From CAJXMH01 sp040220135 (GTDB lineage: Bacteria > Bacteroidota > Bacteroidia > Flavobacteriales_E > Vicingaceae): DNA of 64,000 nucleotides. The position numbers and the translations under genes are program-made. The notes beneath the pieces were generated by a model. The model was not told the DNA's origin, did not search any database, and was given only the letters and a program-made list of their open reading frames with translations. Numbering within the stretch: the first letter of the stretch is position 1; each line of letters begins with the position of its first letter. The stretch is from NCBI GenBank assembly GCA_040220135.1, contig JAVJTT010000006.1, positions 124,001 to 188,000 on the forward strand, given 5' to 3'. This document shows positions 16,254 through 24,850 of this stretch, piece by piece.

Positions 16254-18074
16254 ATGAAACAAAATCTTCAAAAACAAGTTCAAGCTGCCCCCAAAAAAGC
16301 GGGCGTTTACCAATATTATGATGCAAAAGGCAAAATCCTTTATGTAGGTAAAGCAAAGAACTTGAAAAATCGTGTTTCTTCCTACTTCACGAACGACAAG
16401 CAAAAAAGTGGTAGAACTCGTTTGCTTGTAAAAAAGATTGAAAGTGTTAAATACATCATCACTGAAAGTGAGCTCGATGCCTTGTTGTTGGAAAACAACC
16501 TGATAAAAAAGCATCAACCACGCTACAATGTGATGCTGAAAGATGACAAGACTTACCCGTGGATCTGCATTAAAAAAGAACCTTTTCCACGCGTTTTTAA
16601 AACGCGTACGGTGATCAAAGATGGGTCGGAATATTACGGCCCTTATGCCTCTGTAAAAATGATGAACACCATACTTGACCTGGTGCGTAAAAACTACAAA
16701 CTGCGCACTTGTGCCTATCACTTGAGTCAAGAAAACATTGAAAAAGGAAAGTTTAAAAAGTGCTTGGAATACCACATCGGCAATTGCAAAGCCCCTTGCG
16801 AGGGCATGCAAGAAGAAGCGGATTACGACCAAAGCATAGACGACATCCGAAACATTATAAAGGGAAACGTTTCTGAAGTAAAGCGTCAACTGAAAAGTAG
16901 CATTAAAATGGCTGCTGAAAAGTTAGATTTTGAACGCGCCGCTGAATTGAAAGACAAGCTTGATGCTTTTGATAAGTTTCAATCTAAGTCTACCGTAGTA
17001 AATCCAAGCATACACAATGTGGATGTTTTCTCGATGGTAGAAGACAAAGATTTGGCTTATGTAAACTACATGAAAGTGAACAATGGCGCTATTATTCAAA
17101 GTCATACTTTAGAGCTAAAAAGAAAGTTAGAGGAAAGTAAAGAAGAGCTCTTAGAACTAGCTATCATCGAGCTTAGAGATCGTTTTAATAGTGTATCGAA
17201 AGAGGTTTTTGTGCCTTTTCTACCCGGTTTTGAACTAGAAAATTTGCACTTTCACCAACCACAAAGAGGAGATAAAAAGAAGTTGCTTGATCTTTCGGAG
17301 CGTAATGCCAAGTACTTTATGCTTGAACGCCGAAAACAACAAGCTAATACAGATCCGGAGCGACATACCAATCGGATACTAGAAGGCATGCAAAAAGACC
17401 TTCGTTTAAGTGAGCTTCCTCGACATATTGAATGTTTTGACAACTCTAACATTCAAGGTACCAACCCTACCGCAGCTTGTGTGGTTTTTAAAGATGCCAA
17501 ACCTTCTAAAAGAGACTACCGCCATTTTAACATTAAAACGGTTGAAGGCCCGGACGACTTTGCTTCTATGGAAGAGGTGGTGCATCGTCGCTATAAAAGG
17601 TTGTTAGACGAAGACGAGCCCCTACCTCAACTAATAGTAATCGACGGCGGTAAAGGTCAATTGAGTTCGGCTTTGAAAAGCTTAGACCGCCTAGGCTTAA
17701 GGGGTAAGATAGCCATTGTTGGCATTGCCAAACGTCTAGAAGAAATTTTTTACCCGGGTGACAAATACCCCCTTTTCTTAGATAAAACCTCAGAGTCTTT
17801 GAAAGTGATCCAACACCTACGGAACGAAGCACACCGTTTCGGCATTACTCACCATCGAAATCGAAGGTCGAAAAACAGTATACAGTCTGAGCTTTCTAAC
17901 ATAGAAGGAATTGGAGAAAAAAGTGCTGAAGAATTGCTTCGAAAGTTTAAGTCAGTGAAAAGAGTGAAGGAAGCAAGCTTAAAAGAGTTGGAAGAAATAC
18001 TACCCTTGAGCAGAGCTCAAGCCGTTTATAAGTACTTTCAGAAGGAAGGACAAAGGATTAAAGATCAAAGCTAA
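16254..18074 (+). CDS. uvrC: UvrABC excinuclease subunit C
   Basis: This 606-residue protein has the full UvrC layout. The GIY-YIG nuclease is at about 14-92 (AGVYQYYDAKGKILYVGKAKNLKNRV) and makes the 3' incision. The cysteine-bearing region follows at about 150-180. The UVR helix pair that binds UvrB is near 205-240 (KMAAEKLDFERAAELKDKL). The RNase H-like endonuclease for the 5' incision is at about 370-540 (IECFDNSNIQGTNPTAACVVF, LIVIDGGKGQLSSA). Helix-hairpin-helix DNA-binding motifs end the protein (IEGIGEKSAEELL). It performs nucleotide excision repair of UV and bulky lesions and is divergent from the light regulator. Confidence 0.97.
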   Translation: MKQNLQKQVQAAPKKAGVYQYYDAKGKILYVGKAKNLKNRVSSYFTNDKQKSGRTRLLVKKIESVKYIITESELDALLLENNLIKKHQPRYNVMLKDDKTYPWICIKKEPFPRVFKTRTVIKDGSEYYGPYASVKMMNTILDLVRKNYKLRTCAYHLSQENIEKGKFKKCLEYHIGNCKAPCEGMQEEADYDQSIDDIRNIIKGNVSEVKRQLKSSIKMAAEKLDFERAAELKDKLDAFDKFQSKSTVVNPSIHNVDVFSMVEDKDLAYVNYMKVNNGAIIQSHTLELKRKLEESKEELLELAIIELRDRFNSVSKEVFVPFLPGFELENLHFHQPQRGDKKKLLDLSERNAKYFMLERRKQQANTDPERHTNRILEGMQKDLRLSELPRHIECFDNSNIQGTNPTAACVVFKDAKPSKRDYRHFNIKTVEGPDDFASMEEVVHRRYKRLLDEDEPLPQLIVIDGGKGQLSSALKSLDRLGLRGKIAIVGIAKRLEEIFYPGDKYPLFLDKTSESLKVIQHLRNEAHRFGITHHRNRRSKNSIQSELSNIEGIGEKSAEELLRKFKSVKRVKEASLKELEEILPLSRAQAVYKYFQKEGQRIKDQS

Positions 18075-18127
18075 GCAGGAGGGCTGGAGATTCTTTATCT
18101 TTTCTCTCTTCTCCTTGGTCTAATTGC

Positions 18128-19123
18128 TTATGTCAACTTATCTGCCAAGATTCGCATTTCTACCGCCGGAGATATCTTTTCATAAAGCACCCGGTAAACT
18201 GCCGTAGCAATAGGAATGTCTACTTCAAATTTCTCGTTGATCTTAATAATGCTTTTGGCTGCATAGTAGCCTTCCGCCGTCATGTTCATTTCCATTTGGG
18301 CCGACATTACCGAATAGCCCTTTCCGACCATATTACCAAAAGTTCGGTTTCGTGAAAACTGAGAATAAGCAGTAACTAAAAGGTCTCCCAAATAAGCTGA
18401 GGATTTTACATCGCGATGAATGGGGTTCACTTTGTCCACAAAGCGCTCTATTTCTTGAACGGCATTTGAAATAAGCACCGCTTGAAAGTTATCTCCATAA
18501 CTTAAGCCGTGGTAAATTCCGGAGGCAACAGCGTAGATATTCTTCAAAATGGCCGAAAGCTCAGTACCAAAAAGGTCCTCGGAAACAGAGGTTTTAATAT
18601 ACCGGCACTCTAACATATCGGCCAAAGCTTGCGCTCTTTCTTGATCTTGGCAGGCAATGGTTAAGTAAGAAAGCCTTTCTAAGGCTACCTCTTCTGCATG
18701 ACAAGGGCCACTGATAATGCCGATATGATCATAAGGGGTGCCAAATTGCTTGTGAAAAAAGCGGGCAGGAATCTGGTGAACCTCAGGAACAATTCCCTTA
18801 ACTGCAGAGAAAATGGTTTTGTCTTTCAAGTCATCGTTCTTGCGATTACCAAACACATCCATTAAAAAAGCAGAAGGTGTCGCAATAACAATGGTTTCTG
18901 AGGCGGAAATTACAGCATCTAAATCTGTGCTAACGCTAATTTTTTCTCGCTCAAACTGAACAGAAGATAAGTATCTGGGATTATGCAAATACTTGTTTAA
19001 GTAATTGGCTTTGTCAGGATCACGCATCCACCAATGTACCAGATCCGCATGATTGCAGAGCATCTTTACAATAGCGGTAGCCCAGCTACCTCCTCCTATG
19101 ACTGATATTTGTTTTTTCTCCAA
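18128..19123 (-). CDS. gpsA: NAD(P)H-dependent glycerol-3-phosphate dehydrogenase
   Basis: This 331-residue protein reduces dihydroxyacetone phosphate to sn-glycerol 3-phosphate for phospholipid synthesis. The cofactor loop is IGGGSWATAIVK near 9-20. The conserved core includes SAVKGIVPE, ISGPCHAEEVA, the catalytic lysine segment ELSAILKNIYAVASGI, and SSAYLGDLLVTAYSQFSRNRTFG. The start is TTG at 19123, because no ATG precedes the cofactor loop and the frame before it is not conserved. It follows lysS on the same strand after 55 bases and may share its transcript. It converges with uvrC. Confidence 0.94.
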   Translation of the reverse strand: MEKKQISVIGGGSWATAIVKMLCNHADLVHWWMRDPDKANYLNKYLHNPRYLSSVQFEREKISVSTDLDAVISASETIVIATPSAFLMDVFGNRKNDDLKDKTIFSAVKGIVPEVHQIPARFFHKQFGTPYDHIGIISGPCHAEEVALERLSYLTIACQDQERAQALADMLECRYIKTSVSEDLFGTELSAILKNIYAVASGIYHGLSYGDNFQAVLISNAVQEIERFVDKVNPIHRDVKSSAYLGDLLVTAYSQFSRNRTFGNMVGKGYSVMSAQMEMNMTAEGYYAAKSIIKINEKFEVDIPIATAVYRVLYEKISPAVEMRILADKLT

Positions 19124-19178
19124 AACCGGGAATTTCTTAGGCTAACGAAAATACTAATTTAGATGGTAGGCTCAAGGG

Positions 19179-20873
19179 TTACTTAAGGACCACTGTTTTT
19201 TGGTCTCCTTCTACCTCAACAGTCGTTAAGCCTAATTTAGCTAGTCCTTTCATGCCTTTATCCCATTTCTTATTACTTAAAGCTGACTGTTCCTTGAGCT
19301 CATTTAAGTCTATTTTTTCCGCCTTTTTCAAAATGTCAAAGATGGTTTTTTCTGCTTCTGTCATTTCCGGCAATTTCACCTCCGGCTTCATCTGGGGGAA
19401 GAAAAGTACTTCCTGAATGGAAACATTGTCAGTTAAGAACATCACCAATCGGTCGATGCCAATCCCCATGCCCGAAGTTGGAGGCATGCCGTATTCCAGA
19501 GCACGAACAAAGTCTTGGTCGATAAACATGGCTTCATCATCTCCTTTTTCAGAAAGCTTTAGCTGATCTTGAAAACGCTCTAATTGATCAATCGGATCGT
19601 TTAACTCAGAATAAGCATTGGCCACTTCTTTACCGTTGACCAAAAGCTCAAACCTTTCAGTTAGCTGTGGGTTATCGCGGTGCTTTTTGCAAAGCGGAGA
19701 CATTTCTACCGGATAGTCGATGATAAAGGTTGGCTGTACGTAGTGATGCTCACATTTCTCCCCGAAAAGCTCGTCAATCAGCTTCGCTTTCCCCATGGTT
19801 TTATCAACCTCTAGTCCTAGTTCCAGGCATTTTGCTCTCAGCTCTTCTTCGTTTAAAGCCGCAGCATCTACTCCAGTATGCTCTTTGATTGCTTCTAAAA
19901 TTGGCACCTTGGCATAAGGGGCTTTAAAGTTTACTTTTTGACCTTGAAACTCAACTTCAGTTGTGCCCAATACTTTGGTGGATACCGTTTCCAACATTTT
20001 CTCGGTATACTCCATCATCCAATGGTAGTCTTTGTAAGCTACGTAAATTTCCATTACCGTAAACTCAGGGTTATGGGTTCTATCCATCCCTTCATTTCGG
20101 AAGTCTTTGGCAAATTCATAAACCCCTTCAAAACCACCTACGATGAGCCTTTTCAAGTAAAGCTCATTGGCAATTCGTAAGTATAGTTCTGTATTTAAGG
20201 CATTGTGGTGCGTAATAAAGGGTCGGGCAGCAGCCCCTCCGGGAATCGGCTGTAAAATGGGCGTTTCCACTTCTAAGTACCCACTTTCGTTGAAAAAGTC
20301 ACGCATGGCGTTCATCACCTTGGTGCGGGTTCTAAAGGTTTCTTTTACCTTAGGATTTACCACCAAATCTACGTAACGCTGACGGTAACGCTGCTCAGCA
20401 TCTGTGAAAGCATCATGCGCTTTGCCTTCTTTATCGGTTTTTACAATAGGTAAGGGCCTCAAGGATTTTGATAAAACAGTCAACTCCTCCACTTGAATAG
20501 AGATTTCCCCCACTTGAGTTTTAAACTGCTTTCCTTTAATGCCAATAAAGTCACCGATATCTAGCAGTTTTTTGAAAACCTCATTGTAAAGTGTTTTATC
20601 TTCTCCGGGACAAATTTCATCGCGATTAAAATACACTTGAATCTTGCCTTTGCTATCTTGAAGCTCGGCAAAAGACGCTTTCCCCATAATTCTTCGGCTC
20701 ATCAAGCGCCCGGCTAAGGTTACTTCTTTTCCTTCTTGGTAGTTGTTCTTTACCTCTACACTGTAGTGGTCTACCGGAAATAAGTCAGCCGGATATGGAT
20801 CAATACCGAGATCGCGTAACTTTTGTAGGGACTCTCTTCGCAATTGTTCTTGTTCGCTCAACACTCTACTCAT
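19179..20873 (-). CDS. lysS: Lysyl-tRNA synthetase (class II) with a C-terminal extension
   Basis: The protein has 564 residues. The N-terminal OB-fold anticodon domain (about 40-150) includes VTLAGRLMSRRIMGKASFAELQD. The class II core shows motif 1 (RTKVMNAMRDFFNESGYLEVETPIL), motif 2 (FEGVYEFAKDFRNEGMDRTHNPEFT) and motif 3 (GMGIGIDRLVMFLTDN). It charges tRNA-Lys. About 60 residues beyond the usual end (505 residues in E. coli) form a small helical domain with LSNKKWDKGMKGLAKLGL; its role is unknown. A TACCTTTG promoter box lies 20 bases before the ATG. Confidence 0.97.
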   Translation of the reverse strand: MSRVLSEQEQLRRESLQKLRDLGIDPYPADLFPVDHYSVEVKNNYQEGKEVTLAGRLMSRRIMGKASFAELQDSKGKIQVYFNRDEICPGEDKTLYNEVFKKLLDIGDFIGIKGKQFKTQVGEISIQVEELTVLSKSLRPLPIVKTDKEGKAHDAFTDAEQRYRQRYVDLVVNPKVKETFRTRTKVMNAMRDFFNESGYLEVETPILQPIPGGAAARPFITHHNALNTELYLRIANELYLKRLIVGGFEGVYEFAKDFRNEGMDRTHNPEFTVMEIYVAYKDYHWMMEYTEKMLETVSTKVLGTTEVEFQGQKVNFKAPYAKVPILEAIKEHTGVDAAALNEEELRAKCLELGLEVDKTMGKAKLIDELFGEKCEHHYVQPTFIIDYPVEMSPLCKKHRDNPQLTERFELLVNGKEVANAYSELNDPIDQLERFQDQLKLSEKGDDEAMFIDQDFVRALEYGMPPTSGMGIGIDRLVMFLTDNVSIQEVLFFPQMKPEVKLPEMTEAEKTIFDILKKAEKIDLNELKEQSALSNKKWDKGMKGLAKLGLTTVEVEGDQKTVVLK

Positions 20874-20892
20874 AGGGCTTAAAATTTGGCCG

Positions 20893-20900
20893 CAAAGGTA
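20893..20900 (-). promoter_or_regulatory. lysS promoter -7 box
   Basis: TACCTTTG on the minus strand is an exact TAnnTTTG box, ending 20 bases before the lysS ATG at 20873. This gives a leader of roughly a dozen bases. No clear TTG -33 element was found. Confidence 0.5.
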
Positions 20901-20991
20901 GTGATTCAGCTTTAATTCATCTCAGCTTAAGGCTAGCTTAATAGGGCTATCAGAAGAATTTTCTTTTATTTGCAGGCTAAATTCTAACGCC

Positions 20992-21981
20992 ATGATGCAA
21001 GACTTGATCCGTGATTTTAGCAATCACTTGACAGAAGCGATTTCTATCGGAGAAAAAACCAACTTTACGAAAACAGATACATCCATTCAAAATGTGCTGA
21101 TTTGCGGCTTAGGAGGCTCAGGAATCGGTGGAACAATTATAAGTCAAATGTTGGCTAGTGAGTGCAAAGTTCCCATCAATGTGAACAAAGACTACCACAT
21201 TCCGGCCTTCGTTAATGAAAGCACTTTAGTAATTTGTTGCTCTTACTCAGGTAATACTGAGGAGACCTTGAGCATGTATCAGCAAGCGAAAGAAAAGGGA
21301 GCCGAAATCAGCATTATTACTTCTGGTGGAAAGTTTGCTGAGCTAGCAGCAAGCAACGGACATAATATTTTACAAATCCCCGGTGGTCACCCACCTAGAG
21401 CTGCCTTTGGCCTAGCCTTTCCTCAGTTGCTATTTACTTTTGAAAAGTATGATTTGATTGGCGGTGAAAAGTTAAGCCAGCTTAAAGGAGCCATTGAGTT
21501 GATTGATCAAAAAGAAAAGTCAATCCAGTCGGAAGCAAAGAAGCTGAGCGAAAAGCTGCACAAAAAAATGCCCATTATCTACAGCGAGTCTTCTCTTGAA
21601 GGCGTTGGTGTTCGATTCAGACAACAGATCAATGAAAATTCAAAAATGCTGTGTTGGCACCATGTGATTCCGGAAATGAACCACAATGAATTAGTGGGTT
21701 GGAGAACGAAAAACGATGACTTAGCAGTGGTAATTTTCAGAACAGAAGCAGACTACTACCGAAACAAAGAACGCATTGAGTATTCAAAAAAGATATTCGG
21801 AGAGTACACCACAAACATTAACGAAGTAAATGCTGTAGGAGAAAACGCCATTGAAAGAGCCATCTACTTGATTCATTTAGGTGATTGGGTATCTTACTTC
21901 TTGGGCGAACTTAAAGGCGTTGATACGGTAGAAGTCGACGTGATTACCGGCTTGAAGAACATGTTGGCGGGATTGGATTAA
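20992..21981 (+). CDS. Bifunctional phosphoglucose/phosphomannose isomerase (SIS domains)
   Basis: The protein has 329 residues, normal for the small PGI/PMI family. Two SIS sugar-isomerase halves are present. Half one has LICGLGGSGIGGTI and the phosphate-binding VICCSYSGNTEETLSMY. The catalytic region has RFRQQINENSKM and PEMNHNELVGW, with the histidine of the NHN motif expected to open the sugar ring. It interconverts fructose 6-phosphate with glucose or mannose 6-phosphate. The start is ambiguous between two adjacent ATG codons. It is divergent from lysS over 118 bases and appears to be a single-gene unit. Confidence 0.9.
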   Translation: MMQDLIRDFSNHLTEAISIGEKTNFTKTDTSIQNVLICGLGGSGIGGTIISQMLASECKVPINVNKDYHIPAFVNESTLVICCSYSGNTEETLSMYQQAKEKGAEISIITSGGKFAELAASNGHNILQIPGGHPPRAAFGLAFPQLLFTFEKYDLIGGEKLSQLKGAIELIDQKEKSIQSEAKKLSEKLHKKMPIIYSESSLEGVGVRFRQQINENSKMLCWHHVIPEMNHNELVGWRTKNDDLAVVIFRTEADYYRNKERIEYSKKIFGEYTTNINEVNAVGENAIERAIYLIHLGDWVSYFLGELKGVDTVEVDVITGLKNMLAGLD

Positions 21982-22055
21982 TTCGCTTCGCTCATAGAAA
22001 ATAGAATAAAGACCGCTTCGTTGTTAGAAGTTAGACTTATACAAGGTTTTGTATT

Positions 22056-22083
22056 CTCGCGTGATCCCGAAACTTCGGGATTG
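22056..22083. repeat. Interspersed hairpin repeat, copy 1
   Basis: ATCCCGAA-AC-TTCGGGAT (22064-22081) is a perfect 8-bp stem. Read on the minus strand, 22056-22083 matches 26 of 28 bases of 62867-62894. It lies in the 183-bp gap between the isomerase and the serine hydrolase, where no gene was seen. Confidence 0.7.
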
Positions 22084-22164
22084 AATCGAGCGGGGACAAA
22101 CCAACTATAAGTACTTGTAATTTCTGACTTAGATACTTTAGCCACTTTCCGTAACTTCGTTTAG

Positions 22165-23346
22165 ATGAAGTTTATCCGTTTTTTACTCCGTTTTACTCTT
22201 TCGCTCTTTCTTGCGATTTTACTTGTTTCATTAGGGCTGTGGATTAGTGGCAGTGGTCATGTCATAAAAGCGGTTCGTAGCACTTATTTGGTGGGCGAAA
22301 CCGGCCCAACTATTGATGATTACCCCAAGTTTGAAAACCGAACGGTAGAAGCTGGAACCCCACAACTGTGGGAGTTCACACAAGACTTTCAGGCTAACCG
22401 CTTGGATAAAAAGCTTATTAAGGAAGTTGAAAGCTGGGAAACGGCGGCTTTACTAATTCTACACCGAGACTCAATTGCCTATGAGCAATATTGGAATGGG
22501 TATTCAGAAAAAAGCTTAACCAACACCTTTTCCATGGCCAAAAGCTTTACTTCGCTCGCCATTGGTAAAGCCATTGAAGAGGGGCACATTAAAAGTTTAG
22601 ATCAAAAAGTGGGTGACTTCCTACCGGAGTTTTCAGAAGGCAATAAGTCAGCGGTTAAAATCAAACACCTTTTGCAAATGGCTTCCGGGATTGATTTTGG
22701 GGAAAGTTATGGCGATCCCTTTGGCTATATGGCAAAGACCTATTACGGCTCTGAACTTTACGATTTGACGGTAAACAAACCCATGAAATACGAGCCGGGA
22801 GAGGTTTGGAAATACCAAGGAGGAAATACGTTGCTTCTTTCATTTATCTTAGAAAAAGCCACAGGACAGAATTTATCGGAATACTTTAGTGACAACTTTT
22901 GGAAACCATTAGGTGCTAGTCAAGATGCGCTTTGGAGCATCAGTAAAGAAGGTGGTAAGGAACGCTCTTACTGCTGTTTTTACAGCAACGCCAGAGACTT
23001 TGCTCGCATAGGTCAAATGATGCTTGACTCCGGGAAATGGAACGGAAAGCAATTAGTTAATCAAGAGTATATTAAAAAAGCTGTTGCCCCGGTAAACATC
23101 AAAAATGAAGAAGGTAAACTAATTGATTATTATGGTTTACAATGGTGGATGGGCCAATACCAAGACGCTGACTTTTATTATGCCCGCGGCATTCAAGGAC
23201 AATACATTGTGGCTGTTCCGGCTTGGGATGTGGCAATGGTGCGCTTGGGCCACAAACGCGATCCCAATGTGGGCGCTGAAGTACCGAAAGATTTGTTTGT
23301 GTATTTAGAGGCAGCTATGGCTGTTTCACAAAGCACCACAAAGTAG
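22165..23346 (+). CDS. Serine hydrolase, class C beta-lactamase/esterase fold
   Basis: This 393-residue protein has one N-terminal membrane segment (about 5-30), so the catalytic part is probably periplasmic. The active-site SxxK is FSMAKSFTSLA, and KHLLQMASGIDFGE follows at the usual spacing. The second site reads WKYQGGN where family members have a YxN-like motif, and YARGIQGQYIVAVPAWDVAMVRLGH forms the closing strand with the third site. Homologues range from D-aminopeptidases to 6-aminohexanoate-dimer hydrolases, and resistance is not implied. The last residues (VSQSTTK) and stop are encoded by a 106-bp repeat that recurs at 24740, so the C-terminus is repeat-derived. Confidence 0.87.
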   Translation: MKFIRFLLRFTLSLFLAILLVSLGLWISGSGHVIKAVRSTYLVGETGPTIDDYPKFENRTVEAGTPQLWEFTQDFQANRLDKKLIKEVESWETAALLILHRDSIAYEQYWNGYSEKSLTNTFSMAKSFTSLAIGKAIEEGHIKSLDQKVGDFLPEFSEGNKSAVKIKHLLQMASGIDFGESYGDPFGYMAKTYYGSELYDLTVNKPMKYEPGEVWKYQGGNTLLLSFILEKATGQNLSEYFSDNFWKPLGASQDALWSISKEGGKERSYCCFYSNARDFARIGQMMLDSGKWNGKQLVNQEYIKKAVAPVNIKNEEGKLIDYYGLQWWMGQYQDADFYYARGIQGQYIVAVPAWDVAMVRLGHKRDPNVGAEVPKDLFVYLEAAMAVSQSTTK

Positions 23347-23429
23347 GCACAGAGCACCACAAAGGCTAGTTTAAGAGAGACTTTATCAATCAAAGCTCTT
23401 CCAAAGTTCAGATCTTTGGAAGAGCTGAT
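23324..23429. repeat. 106-bp direct repeat, copy 1 (with hairpin)
   Basis: This segment matches 24740-24845 base for base in length with seven differences by hand alignment. It begins inside the 3' end of the serine hydrolase gene. Its second half is a hairpin, AGCTCTTCCAAAG pairing with CTTTGGAAGAGCT around a seven-base loop, which can act as a terminator between the convergent genes. The first half contains tandem CACAAAG words typical of dispersed intergenic repeats. Confidence 0.9.
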
Positions 23430-23437
23430 TATATGAA

Positions 23438-24658
23438 CTAGAAATTATGCTTAAAAACATGAAGCTCTAAGCTCTTGTCGTCAACCTCTTTACTTAAAAA
23501 GTAATTCTGATAGCTATTCTCTTGCCAGCCAACATTGCTTCCTTCTGTAATAATACATATATAGTCCTCTGAAAAAAGCCTTCCGCTTCCTAATGAGCCA
23601 AACAGAAAAGGAAAGTTTTGCTTGGTTAGCTTCTCTTCTTTAGGAAAGTCTAACCACTCATCGAGAGACAACTCAGCATGTTCTTTTTTCCATCCTTTTT
23701 GAGACTTTTTGTAAACATTTGAGTAGAATTTATATCCCCCATCTTCAGGGTGATGATATACAGAAATTAGCGTCTCTTCATTGAGAAAATAAATTCCCCA
23801 AGCTCTAGATACCTCTGAAAGCAGTCCTCTAGTTAGGCTCAATATTTCAATGATCTCATCTTCAGCTTGAAGCTCTTCTAAATCTCGTTTATCTATTTCT
23901 TTCCAATTGGGATTGTTTTCTTTTACTGTATCGACCTCACCTGTTTCAGGGTTAAAGCACATCAAATTGTGATTAATTGGTTCTACCCAAATTATTTCTT
24001 CTTCAGTTTGAGCAACTATTTGTGAAGGCTTAGTATGGTGAAATGCTCTTCCCTCTATATCTAGGTATTCTATCTTTTTTTCTCGTCCATTTGCTATCCT
24101 ATATTCAGAGACGAAATTCCTTTTCTTAGAACCTCTCTTTCCAAAAACGCCAACACTTGCAAGTTTAAATGTGTTACTTCCTATAAATATATTTCCGGTA
24201 ATGTTTTCGTAGGTATAATCTGAAAAAAGAACAAAGTCATTTTTATTTCGCTTAAATAGAAACTGCTTGTCTACAAAATTCAACAAGAGGTATTTATCAC
24301 TTAGTGCACAATTATGCAAAGCACCTTGCCGGTGTATTTTTTTCTTAGGGATACGTATTTCAAAACTTTGCTGTTTTCCGCTTGGTAGCTTAACCAAAAC
24401 CGCTTTAAACACTTCTTCCTTATCAATTTCAGCAGGCTCCTCTTCAAGTATCAAAATTTCATTTTTGTAGGACGTATAAACAAGGTTTGAAGGGTAGTTG
24501 TAATAATTTAACCCTCCTTCAACTTTTATTAGCTGGTCAAAGCTTAGGTGTTTTGTAATACTTTCTTGAGCTTTAAGGTTGGGTGGCGCTGAAAAGAGAA
24601 AGGCTAGCGAAAGACATAAAGTTAGCTGTTTAATTACTGTTTTTCCGTCGTTTATCAT
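23438..24658 (-). CDS. Secreted hypothetical protein flanked by direct repeats
   Basis: The protein has 406 residues and a signal peptide (hydrophobic 12-24, probable cleavage after NLKA). I do not recognise a family. The mature part is beta-rich with short hydrophobic strands, for example YLLLNFVDKQFLFKR, NIFIGSNTFKLASVG, IVAQTEEEIIWVEPINHNLMCFNP and a late FLFGSLGSGRLFSEDYICII, which is compatible with a propeller of irregular blades. No catalytic motif is clear. The gene stands alone on the minus strand between two copies of a 106-bp direct repeat, so it could have been inserted or duplicated as a cassette. Function unknown. Confidence 0.75.
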   Translation of the reverse strand: MINDGKTVIKQLTLCLSLAFLFSAPPNLKAQESITKHLSFDQLIKVEGGLNYYNYPSNLVYTSYKNEILILEEEPAEIDKEEVFKAVLVKLPSGKQQSFEIRIPKKKIHRQGALHNCALSDKYLLLNFVDKQFLFKRNKNDFVLFSDYTYENITGNIFIGSNTFKLASVGVFGKRGSKKRNFVSEYRIANGREKKIEYLDIEGRAFHHTKPSQIVAQTEEEIIWVEPINHNLMCFNPETGEVDTVKENNPNWKEIDKRDLEELQAEDEIIEILSLTRGLLSEVSRAWGIYFLNEETLISVYHHPEDGGYKFYSNVYKKSQKGWKKEHAELSLDEWLDFPKEEKLTKQNFPFLFGSLGSGRLFSEDYICIITEGSNVGWQENSYQNYFLSKEVDDKSLELHVFKHNF

Positions 24659-24739
24659 CTAACCAATTTACCAAAATTTAAAGCTCAATATATCCTTACA
24701 ACGAAATATCACTTGCACTACTGAGTTTGCAGAAAGCTA

Positions 24740-24845
24740 TTTCACAAAGCACCACAAAGTAGGCGCAGAGAAACACAAAGGCTAGTTTAAGAGATACTTT
24801 ATCAATCAAAGCTCTTCCAAAGTTTTGAACTTTGGAAGAGCTGAT
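24740..24845. repeat. 106-bp direct repeat, copy 2 (with hairpin)
   Basis: This is the second copy of the repeat at 23324-23429, about 93 percent identical by hand count. Here the hairpin is stronger: AGCTCTTCCAAAGTT pairs with AACTTTGGAAGAGCT around TTG, a perfect 15-bp stem. Two of the differences between copies lie in the stem and restore pairing. It sits just past the stop of the TonB receptor gene. Confidence 0.9.
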
Positions 24846-24850
24846 AAGTG

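Noticed and set aside
16227..16889. A 220-codon open frame antisense to the uvrC start
   Set aside because: It lies wholly over the conserved GIY-YIG part of uvrC, its product is hydrophobic-aromatic as expected from reading that DNA backwards, and no motif is visible.
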